Shown in pieces: positions 10,501 through 17,677 of a stretch of DNA of 64,000 nt (positions within the stretch are counted from its first letter, which is position 1; every line of letters starts with the position of its first letter). Under the pieces are notes generated by a model. The model ran no database searches and was not told the DNA's origin. It worked only from the letters and a program-made list of their open reading frames with translations. Made by a program: the position numbers and the translations under genes. Origin of the DNA: Candidatus Didemnitutus sp. (lineage in GTDB: Bacteria; Verrucomicrobiota; Verrucomicrobiia; Opitutales; Opitutaceae); contig JAGOQJ010000003.1 in the NCBI GenBank assembly GCA_017991595.1, forward strand, positions 248,001-312,000, written 5' to 3'.

Positions 10501-11090
10501 GTGTGGACGGGGCCGCTGATGGTCATGTTCGGTCCGGGGCCGAACTCGAGGTCCATGTTGTAGAAGATGGCGAACTGGAAGAGCGGCATCATGGCCACCT
10601 CGAGCTTCTGCTCGGCGTAGGTGGTGGCTTCGCCGACGGCGGCGTGGCGCATGGTGGATTTGCCGATGACGGGCACGGTGCTGTTGCTGACCTGCAGGCC
10701 CGCGTTGGGGTTGGTGGCGTTGGCAGCGTCGTTGGGGTCGAGATAGACGAGGCCGCTGGTCGAGGTGAGGCCGGCGCGGACCTCAACGTCGTCGGGCGTG
10801 GAGAATTCCGTGGTGAGCACGTCGTCGGGCGTGGGCGTGAGCGCATTGGCACCGAGGAAGGCGCGGGGCGAGGGGCTGCGGAGTTTGTAGAGCTTGTTGG
10901 TGATCTGCTCGGAGGCGTAGAGCACGACGTTCTCGGACATGTTGCGCGAGCGGAGGACGAGGCGCTGGCGCTCGTTCAGGCGGCGCTCGGCGATGCCGTA
11001 GCTGAGGAGATGGGTCGTCATCACGGCCATGACCGCGACGAGGAGCATGACAGTGATGAGGGCCGAGCCTTGGCGGCGGGTGAGCTTCAT
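7524..11090 (-). CDS. Giant PilX/GspK-like prepilin-cassette protein (Verru_Chthon cassette protein A type)
   Basis: An 1188-residue protein with a prepilin-like N terminus: basic MKLTRRQG, then a single hydrophobic helix (about 9-28, SALITVMLLVAVMAVMTTHL) and no other membrane segment. Position 5 after the presumed Gly8 cleavage site is not glutamate, as in GspK-type tip pseudopilins. The long remainder is rich in Ser, Thr, Asn and Gly and looks like an extracellular beta-rich domain. Size, N terminus and neighbours match my recollection of cassette protein A from the Verrucomicrobium/Chthoniobacter prepilin cassettes; a profile search would confirm. It is the third gene of the cassette, three bases after the PilW-like gene. 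The function of these cassettes is not known to me; adhesion or secretion at the cell surface is a guess. Confidence 0.78.
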   Translation of the reverse strand: MKLTRRQGSALITVMLLVAVMAVMTTHLLSYGIAERRLNERQRLVLRSRNMSENVVLYASEQITNKLYKLRSPSPRAFLGANALTPTPDDVLTTEFSTPDDVEVRAGLTSTSGLVYLDPNDAANATNPNAGLQVSNSTVPVIGKSTMRHAAVGEATTYAEQKLEVAMMPLFQFAIFYNMDLEFGPGPNMTISGPVHTNGDFISRIQTGFGNTIRFTDRVTSAKGFYANTAHRGPTYMADGDVDNGPGGTGPLYFRKPSESISGGTSIKSSGGVWRDHKWGGTSETASSLSQFRNFATSTYAGNLRTSVHGVTKLVLPAIGDYDETTAEGRRNGRQIIDPPLTTDAGGLRGTKFGRNAGLYLVVNPDDETRTGRLPDGSTVSMRARSYRAYLNTVSGNSHTIREILLPGQPSYGVLNAYVNNQPNAYRVDTSVGPNQILRIPQGGGVDPADTGYAGSTTPPDFDSSPTPAEVLPHDAYFYDMRRAFNNTGYPFNRSSGNRYRPRPIAKIDFDFARFKMAVERTLFVSTTASIYHPGVPNNTNWSNNVLNSSATPASYGLGIATGTNTSFDEFPDTTPVVAIQRNLAGSFLPGIVTLSATQQVGANPTASYAGRFRIETTTDTPSTLGVYATWTEASFSASDVSSLTYTPAGATLTAVRISLYTAGTAAHDSARLLSQRIIPIVDASSTAVTAALTNDRHVIPCSSTTSGFTYANAVTEMRVFVGGVDDTANWTFSTSLVSASGSVSGSLSTTAPFFNRYAVTAVSNTGTVCTAASPGIVRITAAKTGYTSISRDFQVVKQKSITNAPSDNQTGTWFATTQAVAVDPFRLYFAPENPTDTPVAVQASDLVGSGPSPWFDGITIYVHSVDAEDDSVTGTGNSMLRNRVDSGVRLWNGRGPLVSLPSASYPGRTGLSFVTNDAVYIMGHFNADGTVNSTLSSAGTGGYSGQYPESASEMLSSVMGDAISIFSQPEFSRSGSSPNYRYYPNSGWADSMSASRRDDSANYSTSWMSTNPSGSNTLDGLNASIQPALMPNLTVASSVTGTGPRPRPADTTPSTRTSKFAPSETEVSACLLTGIVPTTRASSSASKQTSGGVHNFPRLSENWAGSVALYIRGSLVAMFESRVATEPWGIRYYQGALRNWGLHQSLRDANHDVPLEPIVLNARRMSYREISAAEYKTLKETIEALPH

Positions 11091-11093
11091 GGC

Positions 11094-11834
11094 TTATCTC
11101 CGGGGGGAAATGGTGTAGTTGAACGAGCTGCTCGAGAGCAGGTTGTTGATGGTGGAGCCGTTGATGATCTCGACGTTGATGGAGACGTTCTCGTTGGTCT
11201 TGGTGAGCGTCGGAAACTCGCTGGAGAAGATCGGATAAATGGAGCGCGGGTCGGCGTCGTAGGGGCGACCGCGGGAGCGCGCGGCGAGGACACGCGAGCC
11301 GGGGTAGGCGGGCGTGCTGCTGAGGTTGATGCCGTTGAGCAGGGATGTCAGGGACGTGGCGGTCCCGCTGGCACCGTAGTCGGCGCTTTCGTAGTAACGG
11401 ATCGGGGCCTCGGTGCTCGCGGCGGTGGCGACGCGGTAATAGATGCGGAACTGGCGCACGCGCGCGGAGGCATCGAGGCTCACGCGCGTGACGAGCACCA
11501 GGCAGTCGCCGTGGTAGAGGTCGACGCCGTCGACGGCGGTGATGGAGGCGGTGACGTCCGCCTCGAGGTCGACACTACCGTCGAGCGAACGGTAGTCCGT
11601 GAAAATGTAGAACTCGGACGCGTCGAGGGTTTCCTTCGAGACCTGGGAGACGAAGTAGCGGAGGTTGGCGTTGGTCGCGAGGCGCTGGCTGTCGCGATAC
11701 ATCATGCGGTAGCCGAACACGAAGGTGCTCATCACGGCGGTGAGCACGAGGCTGACGACGCTCATGCTGATGAGCACCTCGGTGAGGGTGAAACCGGCGC
11801 GGGCGGTCGCGCGACGGGAGGCGAAGGAGTTCAT
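11094..11834 (-). CDS. PilW-like prepilin (cassette middle gene)
   Basis: A 246-residue type IV prepilin-like protein. The class III signal is clear: ARAGFTLTEVLISMSVVSLV, with cleavage expected after Gly14 and glutamate at position 5 of the mature chain (Glu19), followed by the hydrophobic assembly helix. The rest is a Ser/Thr-rich globular region without recognisable catalytic motifs, as in PilW-type minor pilins. The start codon overlaps the stop of the upstream PilV-like gene by four bases, and the giant PilX-like gene follows after three bases, so the three are surely one transcript. No pilus ATPase, platform protein or prepilin peptidase is in the window, so assembly must use machinery encoded elsewhere. 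Confidence 0.85.
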   Translation of the reverse strand: MNSFASRRATARAGFTLTEVLISMSVVSLVLTAVMSTFVFGYRMMYRDSQRLATNANLRYFVSQVSKETLDASEFYIFTDYRSLDGSVDLEADVTASITAVDGVDLYHGDCLVLVTRVSLDASARVRQFRIYYRVATAASTEAPIRYYESADYGASGTATSLTSLLNGINLSSTPAYPGSRVLAARSRGRPYDADPRSIYPIFSSEFPTLTKTNENVSINVEIINGSTINNLLSSSSFNYTISPRR

Positions 11835-12472
11835 TGGTCGAAGCGAGTGCGGAGGAACACCTCGCGGTCACGGATGATGCGCTCGGTGTTTCCGTCCATG
11901 TAGCTGTAGGTGTAGACGACGGTGATCTTCTTCACCTCGGAGACGTCGCCGACGGGGGCGAGTTCGTCGATCCACACCCAGAGGTTGAGCGACAGATGTT
12001 GCGCGGTGGTGCCGGTGACGGTGGAGAGTGGGATCTCGCCGAGGAAATTGTTGATGGCGCCAACGCTCTCGGCGGTGGCGGTGGCCGCCGGGGTCGTGGT
12101 GGGGCCGCGCGGCGTGTTGGGGCTGTCGGTCTGCTTCGTATAAACCACGCGCAGCCACGTGGTGCGGTCCTGGTTGATGCGCACGCGGACGAAGGGCGCC
12201 TCGCCGAGCCGCTCGGAGGGATTGTCGGGGTGGTAATCGTCGACCTCGCTCGGGAGCATCTCGGTGTATTCGAGTCCTTTGATCTGCTCGATGATGCCGT
12301 AGATCATGCTCGAGGCGGCGGCGTGGAGGACGCTCGCCTCGGTGACGCGGCGCGATTGCACGAAGGTGCCGAGAAAACCGGCCATCACGGTGGCCATGAT
12401 CGTCAGCGACACCATCACCTCGACAAGGGTGAGCCCGGCGTCGGGACGGGCGGAGTGGGGCATGCAGCGCAT
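11831..12472 (-). CDS. PilV-like prepilin (first gene of cassette)
   Basis: A 213-residue prepilin-like protein. The N terminus carries the type III signal DAGLTLVEVMVSLTIMATVM: predicted cleavage after Gly13 and Glu at mature position 5 (Glu18). The C-terminal part is a small globular domain with a VWIDELAP and KKITVVYTYSYMDG region and an acidic ending. An alternative start at the second methionine (12463) would shorten the leader by three residues; both keep the prepilin signal. It opens the cassette, 131 bases from the end of the response-regulator gene in the same direction. Confidence 0.85.
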   Translation of the reverse strand: MRCMPHSARPDAGLTLVEVMVSLTIMATVMAGFLGTFVQSRRVTEASVLHAAASSMIYGIIEQIKGLEYTEMLPSEVDDYHPDNPSERLGEAPFVRVRINQDRTTWLRVVYTKQTDSPNTPRGPTTTPAATATAESVGAINNFLGEIPLSTVTGTTAQHLSLNLWVWIDELAPVGDVSEVKKITVVYTYSYMDGNTERIIRDREVFLRTRFDQ

Positions 12473-12526
12473 ACCCCCATTATGCCTGTTCGCGCGCCCC
12501 GCTATCAGGGCCTGACGCGAAGCGGA

Positions 12527-12559
12527 AAAGCCTCCCCTGAGGCCAGAGGCTTTAGCCTC
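12527..12559. terminator. Hairpin region between response regulator and prepilin cassette
   Basis: AAAGCCTC (12527-12534) pairs with GAGGCTTT (12546-12553) as a perfect 8-bp stem; an overlapping alternative stem GAGGC/GCCTC sits at 12546-12559. Read leftward it could end the response-regulator transcript before the prepilin cassette, though no long U-run follows. An extragenic repeat is the alternative. Confidence 0.45.
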
Positions 12560-12604
12560 CCCGCGAGTAAAAATCCGGCGCGGATTCGGCCGGAGAATTT
12601 CGAC

Positions 12605-13273
12605 TCAGAGCGACTCGCGCTGGGCTTCGGTATAGAGCGCGGCTGCTTGGGCGCGACGGGCGATACCGAGCTTGTCGAAGATGGTCGCGAGGTAATTCTT
12701 CACGGTCTTCTCCGTCAGGCCGAGCTTGTCGCCGATCTCCTTGTTCGTGCGGCCTTCGGTGAGCAGCGCCACGACGCGCTGCTCCTGGAAGGAGAGGGCC
12801 TTGATCTTGTCGACGGCGCTCAACTCCGGGCCGCGTTGCACAAGGCGCACGACTTGGTTGGCGAGCGAAGGGTCGAGCACGGAGCGTCCGGCCGCGACGT
12901 GGAGAATCGCGTTGGCGAGCGTGGCGCTGTCGTTCTCCTTGAGCAAATAACCGTAGGCGCCGGCGGTGATGGCCTGCTGCACGTTGCGCTCGTCGGTTGA
13001 GGACGTGAGGATCAACACACGCGCGGAGGGCAGGCGCTGCACGATCTCGCGGCAGGCGGCGAAGCCGGGTTTGTCCGGCAGGCGCAGATCGAGGAGCACG
13101 ATGGCGGGCTTCAGCCGCTCCGCGGCGGCGACGCCTTCGGCGGCCGTGCCGGCCTCGCCGACGATCTGCATGTCGGTGCGGCCTTCGAGGGCCGCGCGCA
13201 GCCCGAGCCGGATCAAGGGGCTGTCGTCGACGAGCAGGATGCGGAGGGGTGAGGCGGAGCCGGGCGTGCTCAT
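12605..13273 (-). CDS. NarL/FixJ-family response regulator
   Basis: A 222-residue DNA-binding response regulator. The receiver domain has the acidic pair Asp16-Asp17 in ILLVDDSP, phosphoacceptor Asp62 in IVLLDLRLPDKPG and the conserved lysine in GYLLKEND. A LuxR-type helix-turn-helix follows at about 155-215 (LSFQEQRVVALLTEGRTNKEIG, then GLTEKTVKNYLATIFDKLG). Its start overlaps the stop of the sensor kinase gene by four bases, so the pair is translationally coupled and clearly cognate. The target genes are unknown; the prepilin cassette directly downstream is one candidate by position only. Confidence 0.95.
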   Translation of the reverse strand: MSTPGSASPLRILLVDDSPLIRLGLRAALEGRTDMQIVGEAGTAAEGVAAAERLKPAIVLLDLRLPDKPGFAACREIVQRLPSARVLILTSSTDERNVQQAITAGAYGYLLKENDSATLANAILHVAAGRSVLDPSLANQVVRLVQRGPELSAVDKIKALSFQEQRVVALLTEGRTNKEIGDKLGLTEKTVKNYLATIFDKLGIARRAQAAALYTEAQRESL

Positions 13274-14529
13274 GCGGAAGAAGAGGGCAAGGGCAGGGTC
13301 AGCAAAACGCGAGTGCCTTTACCGGCGGAGGATTCGATCTGCAACTCGCCGCCGAGCGCCGCGGCGCGCGCGCGCATGTTGGCGAGGCCGTGGCCGGGCG
13401 AAGGGGACGGAGCGGAGAAACCTGTGCCGTTGTCGGCGATCACGAGCGCGAGACGCTCGCCGTCCTGTGCGGCGCGGACCGTGATGCTCGTGGCGCGGCC
13501 GTGGCGCACACTGTTGCTCACGGCCTCGCGCACGAGGTTGATGAGCTCGGCGATCTGATGCGGCGAAAGCGTGCGCAGGGCTTCGTCCTCGACGCGTTGC
13601 TCAACGGTGACGTCGGGTGCGACGGTCGCGAGCATCGCGCGCAGCGCGGACGCAAAGGACTCGCTGCGCACATTGTCGGGCTCGAGGTCGCGGATGTAGG
13701 CGCGCACTTCGCGGTTCAGGCGGCGCAGTTCCTGCAGGGATTGGGTGAGGCGTTGCTCGGCCACCGTGGGCAGCGCGGCGTGTTTGCCGATGCTCTCCAA
13801 GGTGAGGCACACGGCATAGAGCGTCTGGCTCATGTTGTCGTGCAATTCGCGGCCGAGGCGGATGCGGTCCTCCAGCGAGCGATCGAGCAGGTGGCGGCTG
13901 ACTTGCAGGTCCTCCTCGGCGCGCATGCGGGCGCCGTGTTCGCGCTCCAGCGCCGCGCCGCGCTCCACGGTGAGGCGGGCAAATTGCTCGAGCCCGGCCG
14001 CCTCCACGCGCCACGGCGCGCGGGTGGAGGTTTCGCGCCGGGCCAGCACCAAGCCGAGCAACGGCACCAAGGCGAGCAGCACGCCAAGCAGCACCAAGCC
14101 GGCGATGGCCCGCCGGTAGGCGAGCTGGAGGCGTTCGAGGCCCGGTGCGGCGAGTTCGCCGGCGACCCACCAGTCCGGATGGCCCGGGTAGTTGAGTTGG
14201 AAGGCGATCACGGCCGCGTCGTCTTGGGGCGCGTTGCGCGCCGCGCCGGTCGTCGCGCTCGAGACAAGTTCGATTCGGGCACCGCTCGCCTGGCTCAGAT
14301 GCTCGCGATAGGCTTGGTCCCACGCCTCGGGGGCCCGCGACGCAAGCATCAGCACGGCGCGCACGCGCTCGGCGGCGGCGCGGGCGCTCTCCGTGCGCAC
14401 TTGCGCGGCCCGGCGCTGCAACCCGGCTTGCAGCAGCAAAGCCACGGCCAGGAAGACCAGCAGGAGGCCGGCCGAGAGCAGAAAGGCGCGGAAGTTCGGG
14501 TGCATGCTCGCGGCGTCAGAGTGGGACAA
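13270..14529 (-). CDS. NarX-type sensor histidine kinase (HisKA_3)
   Basis: Inner-membrane sensor of about 419 residues. Two hydrophobic segments (about 13-34 and 143-163) bracket a periplasmic domain of about 110 residues. The cytoplasmic part carries the HisKA_3 motif LGRELHDNMSQTLYAV with phosphoacceptor His230, then an HATPase domain with LVREAVSNSVRHG and ADNGTGF and a GHGLANMRARAAALGG G box. It lacks a HAMP-like module that I can recognise. The alternative ATG eight codons in (MHPNFRAF) is possible. It is divergent from metG with about 70 bases between, which must contain both promoters. Confidence 0.93.
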   Translation of the reverse strand: MSHSDAASMHPNFRAFLLSAGLLLVFLAVALLLQAGLQRRAAQVRTESARAAAERVRAVLMLASRAPEAWDQAYREHLSQASGARIELVSSATTGAARNAPQDDAAVIAFQLNYPGHPDWWVAGELAAPGLERLQLAYRRAIAGLVLLGVLLALVPLLGLVLARRETSTRAPWRVEAAGLEQFARLTVERGAALEREHGARMRAEEDLQVSRHLLDRSLEDRIRLGRELHDNMSQTLYAVCLTLESIGKHAALPTVAEQRLTQSLQELRRLNREVRAYIRDLEPDNVRSESFASALRAMLATVAPDVTVEQRVEDEALRTLSPHQIAELINLVREAVSNSVRHGRATSITVRAAQDGERLALVIADNGTGFSAPSPSPGHGLANMRARAAALGGELQIESSAGKGTRVLLTLPLPSSSA

Positions 14530-14597
14530 GCCGCCCGCGGAGTCCCGTCAAAATCTTCGACAAACGGCGCCTGAGCACTACTTTGACCGTTCTTTTC

Positions 14598-16127
14598 ATG
14601 AAGTCGTTCTACCTGACCACCGCCATTGACTACGTCAACGGCTCGCCGCATCTCGGCCACGCCTACGAAAAGGTGCTGTCCGACGTCATCGCGCGCACCA
14701 AGCGAATGCAGGGTTACGACGCGTATTTCCTCACCGGCACCGACGAGCACGGCCAGAAGATCCAGCAGAGCGCCCGCGCCAAGGGCGTGCCGACCCAACA
14801 GTTCGTCGACGACACGGCGCAGGAGTTCGTCCAACTGGCGAAACTCCTCAACCTCTCGAACAACGACTTCGTCCGCACCACCGAGCCGCGCCACAAGCAG
14901 GTCGTGCGCGACTGCCTGCAGCAACTCTTCGACAAGGGCGAGATCTACAAACACGAATACCAGGGTTTCTACTCGACCCGGCAGGAGCAGTTTCTTCAGG
15001 AAAAAGACCGCGGCCCGGACGGAAAGTGGCCGGAGATTTTCGGCGAAGTCACCGAGATCACCGAGAGCAACTACTTCTTCAAACTTCGCTCGTATCAGCA
15101 GTGGCTGATCGACTACATCACGACGCACGAAGACTTCGTCTTCCCGGCCCACCGCCGCAAGTCGCTGCTCGAGTTCCTCAGCGAGCCGCTTAACGACCTC
15201 TGCATCTCGCGCCCGAAGGACCGTCTGGAGTGGGGCATCCCGCTGCCGTTCGACGAGAACTACGTCACCTACGTGTGGTTCGACGCCCTGTTGAACTATT
15301 ACTCCGTCGTGAAGGACCTCGGTCGCTGGCCGGCCGACTACAACGTCATCGGCAAGGACATCCTCATCCCCGCGCACGGCATCTACTGGCCGATCATGCT
15401 GCACGCGCTCGGCCTGCCGCCGCCCAAGGGCCTGCTCGTGCACGGCTGGTGGTCGATCAACGGCGCCAAGATGTCGAAGAGCACCGGCAACTTCGTCGAC
15501 CCCGTCGAATTCTGCAAAACTTGGAACGTCGACTCGCTCCGCTACTTCCTCGTGCGCGAGATGACCGTCGGGCAGGACGCCGACTTCTCGCAGGATCAAT
15601 TCCTCGTCCGCTACAACAGCGAGCTCGCGAACAACCTCGGCAACCTCGTCAACCGCACGCTCAACATGACGACCCGCTTCGCCGCCGGCGTCGTGCCCGC
15701 GGCGGAGGTGACGGAGGATGCCGAACGCGACTTGCAGGCCCTGTGGCCGAAGACCCGCGACGAAGTCATTGCGCTGAGCGACGGCTTCCAGTTCCACACC
15801 GCGCTCGAGCGCACGATGCAGTTCGTCACCGCGACCAACGCCTACATCGAGCGCCGGGCGCCGTGGAAGCTCGCCAAGGATCCGTCGCCCGCCGGCCAGG
15901 CGCAGCTGCGCACCACGCTCGCGACCATCGCCGAGGCGCTGCGCCTCGCTTCCGCTCTGCTCTGGCCCGCGATGCCGACGACGGTCGACAAGATCCGCAC
16001 TGGTCTCGCCCAGCCGCCGCTGGCGCAGTGGGACGGCGAACTCGAGTGGGGCAACCGCCTCGCCGGGGCGAAGCTCGGGGCCGTCGACATCCTTTTCCCG
16101 AAGCCGCCGACGGAGAAGAAGGGCTGA
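14598..16127 (+). CDS. metG: Methionine--tRNA ligase, short form
   Basis: Charges initiator and elongator tRNA-Met. The 509-residue protein has the class I HIGH-type motif (YVNGSPHLGHAYEKVLSD), DAYFLTGTDEHGQK, WFDALLNYYS and the KMSKS loop at about 291-295 (GAKMSKSTGNFVDP), then a helical anticodon-binding domain with NNLGNLVNRTLNM. There is no C-terminal EMAP-type tRNA-binding domain. The region where the zinc knuckle normally sits (EYQGFYSTRQEQFLQEKDRG) has no cysteines, so the metal site appears lost. The ATG at 14598 is preferred over an upstream in-frame TTG at 14583 because homology begins at MKSFYLTTAIDYVNG. Confidence 0.96.
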   Translation: MKSFYLTTAIDYVNGSPHLGHAYEKVLSDVIARTKRMQGYDAYFLTGTDEHGQKIQQSARAKGVPTQQFVDDTAQEFVQLAKLLNLSNNDFVRTTEPRHKQVVRDCLQQLFDKGEIYKHEYQGFYSTRQEQFLQEKDRGPDGKWPEIFGEVTEITESNYFFKLRSYQQWLIDYITTHEDFVFPAHRRKSLLEFLSEPLNDLCISRPKDRLEWGIPLPFDENYVTYVWFDALLNYYSVVKDLGRWPADYNVIGKDILIPAHGIYWPIMLHALGLPPPKGLLVHGWWSINGAKMSKSTGNFVDPVEFCKTWNVDSLRYFLVREMTVGQDADFSQDQFLVRYNSELANNLGNLVNRTLNMTTRFAAGVVPAAEVTEDAERDLQALWPKTRDEVIALSDGFQFHTALERTMQFVTATNAYIERRAPWKLAKDPSPAGQAQLRTTLATIAEALRLASALLWPAMPTTVDKIRTGLAQPPLAQWDGELEWGNRLAGAKLGAVDILFPKPPTEKKG

Positions 16128-16173
16128 CGGAGAGCGTAGCGCCATGAGTCGATCCGGTGGTAGCCAACGACAC

Positions 16174-16235
16174 GTAGCGGCGAGCGCCAGCGAGCCGACG
16201 GACGTTGTGAACGGCTCGCTGGCGCCCGCCGCTAC
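16174..16235. repeat. Long near-perfect inverted repeat (REP-like hairpin)
   Basis: Two 24-base arms, 16174-16197 and 16212-16235, are reverse complements at 23 of 24 positions and enclose a 14-base loop. The outer end is GTAGCGGCG. It lies between metG and menF, both rightward, 17 bases before the menF start. It could end metG transcription, but the lack of a U-run, the arm length and a related element at 62901-62925 suggest a repeated extragenic palindrome. Confidence 0.75.
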
Positions 16236-16252
16236 CCCGAGATCCTGACGCG

Positions 16253-17677
16253 ATGCTCCACCTCCCGATCGATCCCACCGCGAACTCGACGCCCGAGGCG
16301 TTGCGGGCGTTTTTGGGCGACTGTGCCGAGCGCGCCCGTGCGGCCGGTCGGCCGCAGCTCGTGAGCATCAGCGTGGCGGTCGAAAGCCTCGATCCGCTCG
16401 CGGTGCTCGAATCGATTTTTGAGGAGCGCGAACAGCACTTCTACGTCGAGCGTCCGGGCTCCGGCTTCGCGGTCGCCGGAGCGGAGGCGGTGCTTACGTT
16501 CGACGCGCACGGCCCGGCTCGATTCGCCGCCGCCAAGGAATTCATTGCGCAGACGCTGGCGCAAACGATCGCGGTTGGTCCGCTGGAAGAGTCTTTCGCC
16601 GGTCCGCACTTTTTTGTGGCGGCGGGCTTCGCCAACGAGGCGGAGGCCGGTGCGGCGTTTCCGGCGTTGCGCGTTTTTGTGCCGCGCTGGCAGGTATCGC
16701 GCCGCGGCGACGGCTCGGTGGCGGTGGCGAATCTGGTCGTCACGCCGGAGCTGCCGCTCGATCTGGTGACAGCGAAGGTGGCGAAGGCGCACGCGAAGTT
16801 CCGCGCCTTCGACTACTCCTCGGCGCGTAACCGGGAGCGTCCGTCCGCGCCGAAGCAGGTGGAGGAAATCGGCGGCGCGGGTTCCTATCAGCGATCCGTG
16901 GCGGCGGGCCTCGCGGGCATCGCCCGTGGCGATTACGAGAAGATCGTGCTCGCCCGCGCGCAGCGGCTGACGACGCCCGAGCCGTTTCATCCGCTCGGCG
17001 TGCTCAACCACCTGCGGCAGCGCTATCCGGGGTGCTACGCGTTTTCCGTCGCGAACGGTCGCGGCCAGAGTTTCATCGGCGCCTCGCCCGAGCGGCTGGT
17101 GCGCGTGGCCGAGGGTCGCATGCACACCGAAGCGCTCGCCGGCTCGGCGCCGCGCGGGCAGTCGGCCAGCGAGGACGCCGCCTTGGCGCGCCGGCTGATG
17201 CAGGACGAGAAGGAACGGCGCGAACATCGCTTCGTGATCGGGTCGATCGCGCGCCGAGTGGCGGATCTCGGCATCGTGCTCGAACATGCCGAGCAGCCGC
17301 GCCTGCTGGCGCTCGCCAACGTGCAGCACCTTCACACGCCGATCAGCGCCGCGTTGCCGGATGGCGGGCACATCCTCGATCTGCTGGCCCGGCTGCACCC
17401 GACTCCGGCGGTCGGCGGCACGCCGCGCGAGGCGGCGGTGGCGGCGATTCCGCGGCTGGAACCGTTCGCCCGCGGCCTCTACGCCGGCACCTGCGGCTGG
17501 GTGGATCATCGCGGCGGCGGCGAATTTTTCGTCGGTCTGCGCTCCGCGCTGGTCGATGGCTGCACGGCGACGGCCTATGCCGGTGCCGGCATCGTCGCCG
17601 GCTCGGACCCGGAAAAAGAATTCGCGGAGACGGAGCTGAAGTTCAAAGCTCTGATCGAAGCCCTGACTGAGGCATGA
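16253..17677 (+). CDS. menF: Isochorismate synthase MenF
   Basis: Converts chorismate to isochorismate, the first committed step of menaquinone synthesis. The 474-residue chain has the chorismate-binding enzyme core in its C-terminal half: ARGDYEKIVLARAQRL, FIGASPERLVRV, TEALAGSAPRG, DEKERREHRFVIGSI, HPTPAVGGTPRE and LYAGTCGWVDHRGGGEFFVG, ending in AYAGAGIVAGSDPEKEFAE. The N-terminal 200 residues are less conserved, as usual. Entry of isochorismate into menaquinone rather than salicylate is supported by the four-base overlap with menD directly downstream. Confidence 0.94.
   Translation: MLHLPIDPTANSTPEALRAFLGDCAERARAAGRPQLVSISVAVESLDPLAVLESIFEEREQHFYVERPGSGFAVAGAEAVLTFDAHGPARFAAAKEFIAQTLAQTIAVGPLEESFAGPHFFVAAGFANEAEAGAAFPALRVFVPRWQVSRRGDGSVAVANLVVTPELPLDLVTAKVAKAHAKFRAFDYSSARNRERPSAPKQVEEIGGAGSYQRSVAAGLAGIARGDYEKIVLARAQRLTTPEPFHPLGVLNHLRQRYPGCYAFSVANGRGQSFIGASPERLVRVAEGRMHTEALAGSAPRGQSASEDAALARRLMQDEKERREHRFVIGSIARRVADLGIVLEHAEQPRLLALANVQHLHTPISAALPDGGHILDLLARLHPTPAVGGTPREAAVAAIPRLEPFARGLYAGTCGWVDHRGGGEFFVGLRSALVDGCTATAYAGAGIVAGSDPEKEFAETELKFKALIEALTEA

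Noticed and set aside
7806-11903. A very long open frame on the plus strand (over 1300 codons) through the prepilin cassette
   Set aside because: It is fully antisense to three well-supported genes, is extremely rich in Gly, Ala, Val and Asp, and arises from third-position GC bias on the opposite strand.
14349-16145. 598-codon minus-strand frame opposite metG
   Set aside because: metG is certain from its class I motifs; the opposing frame has no recognisable domain and is dominated by Arg, Glu, Val and Leu.
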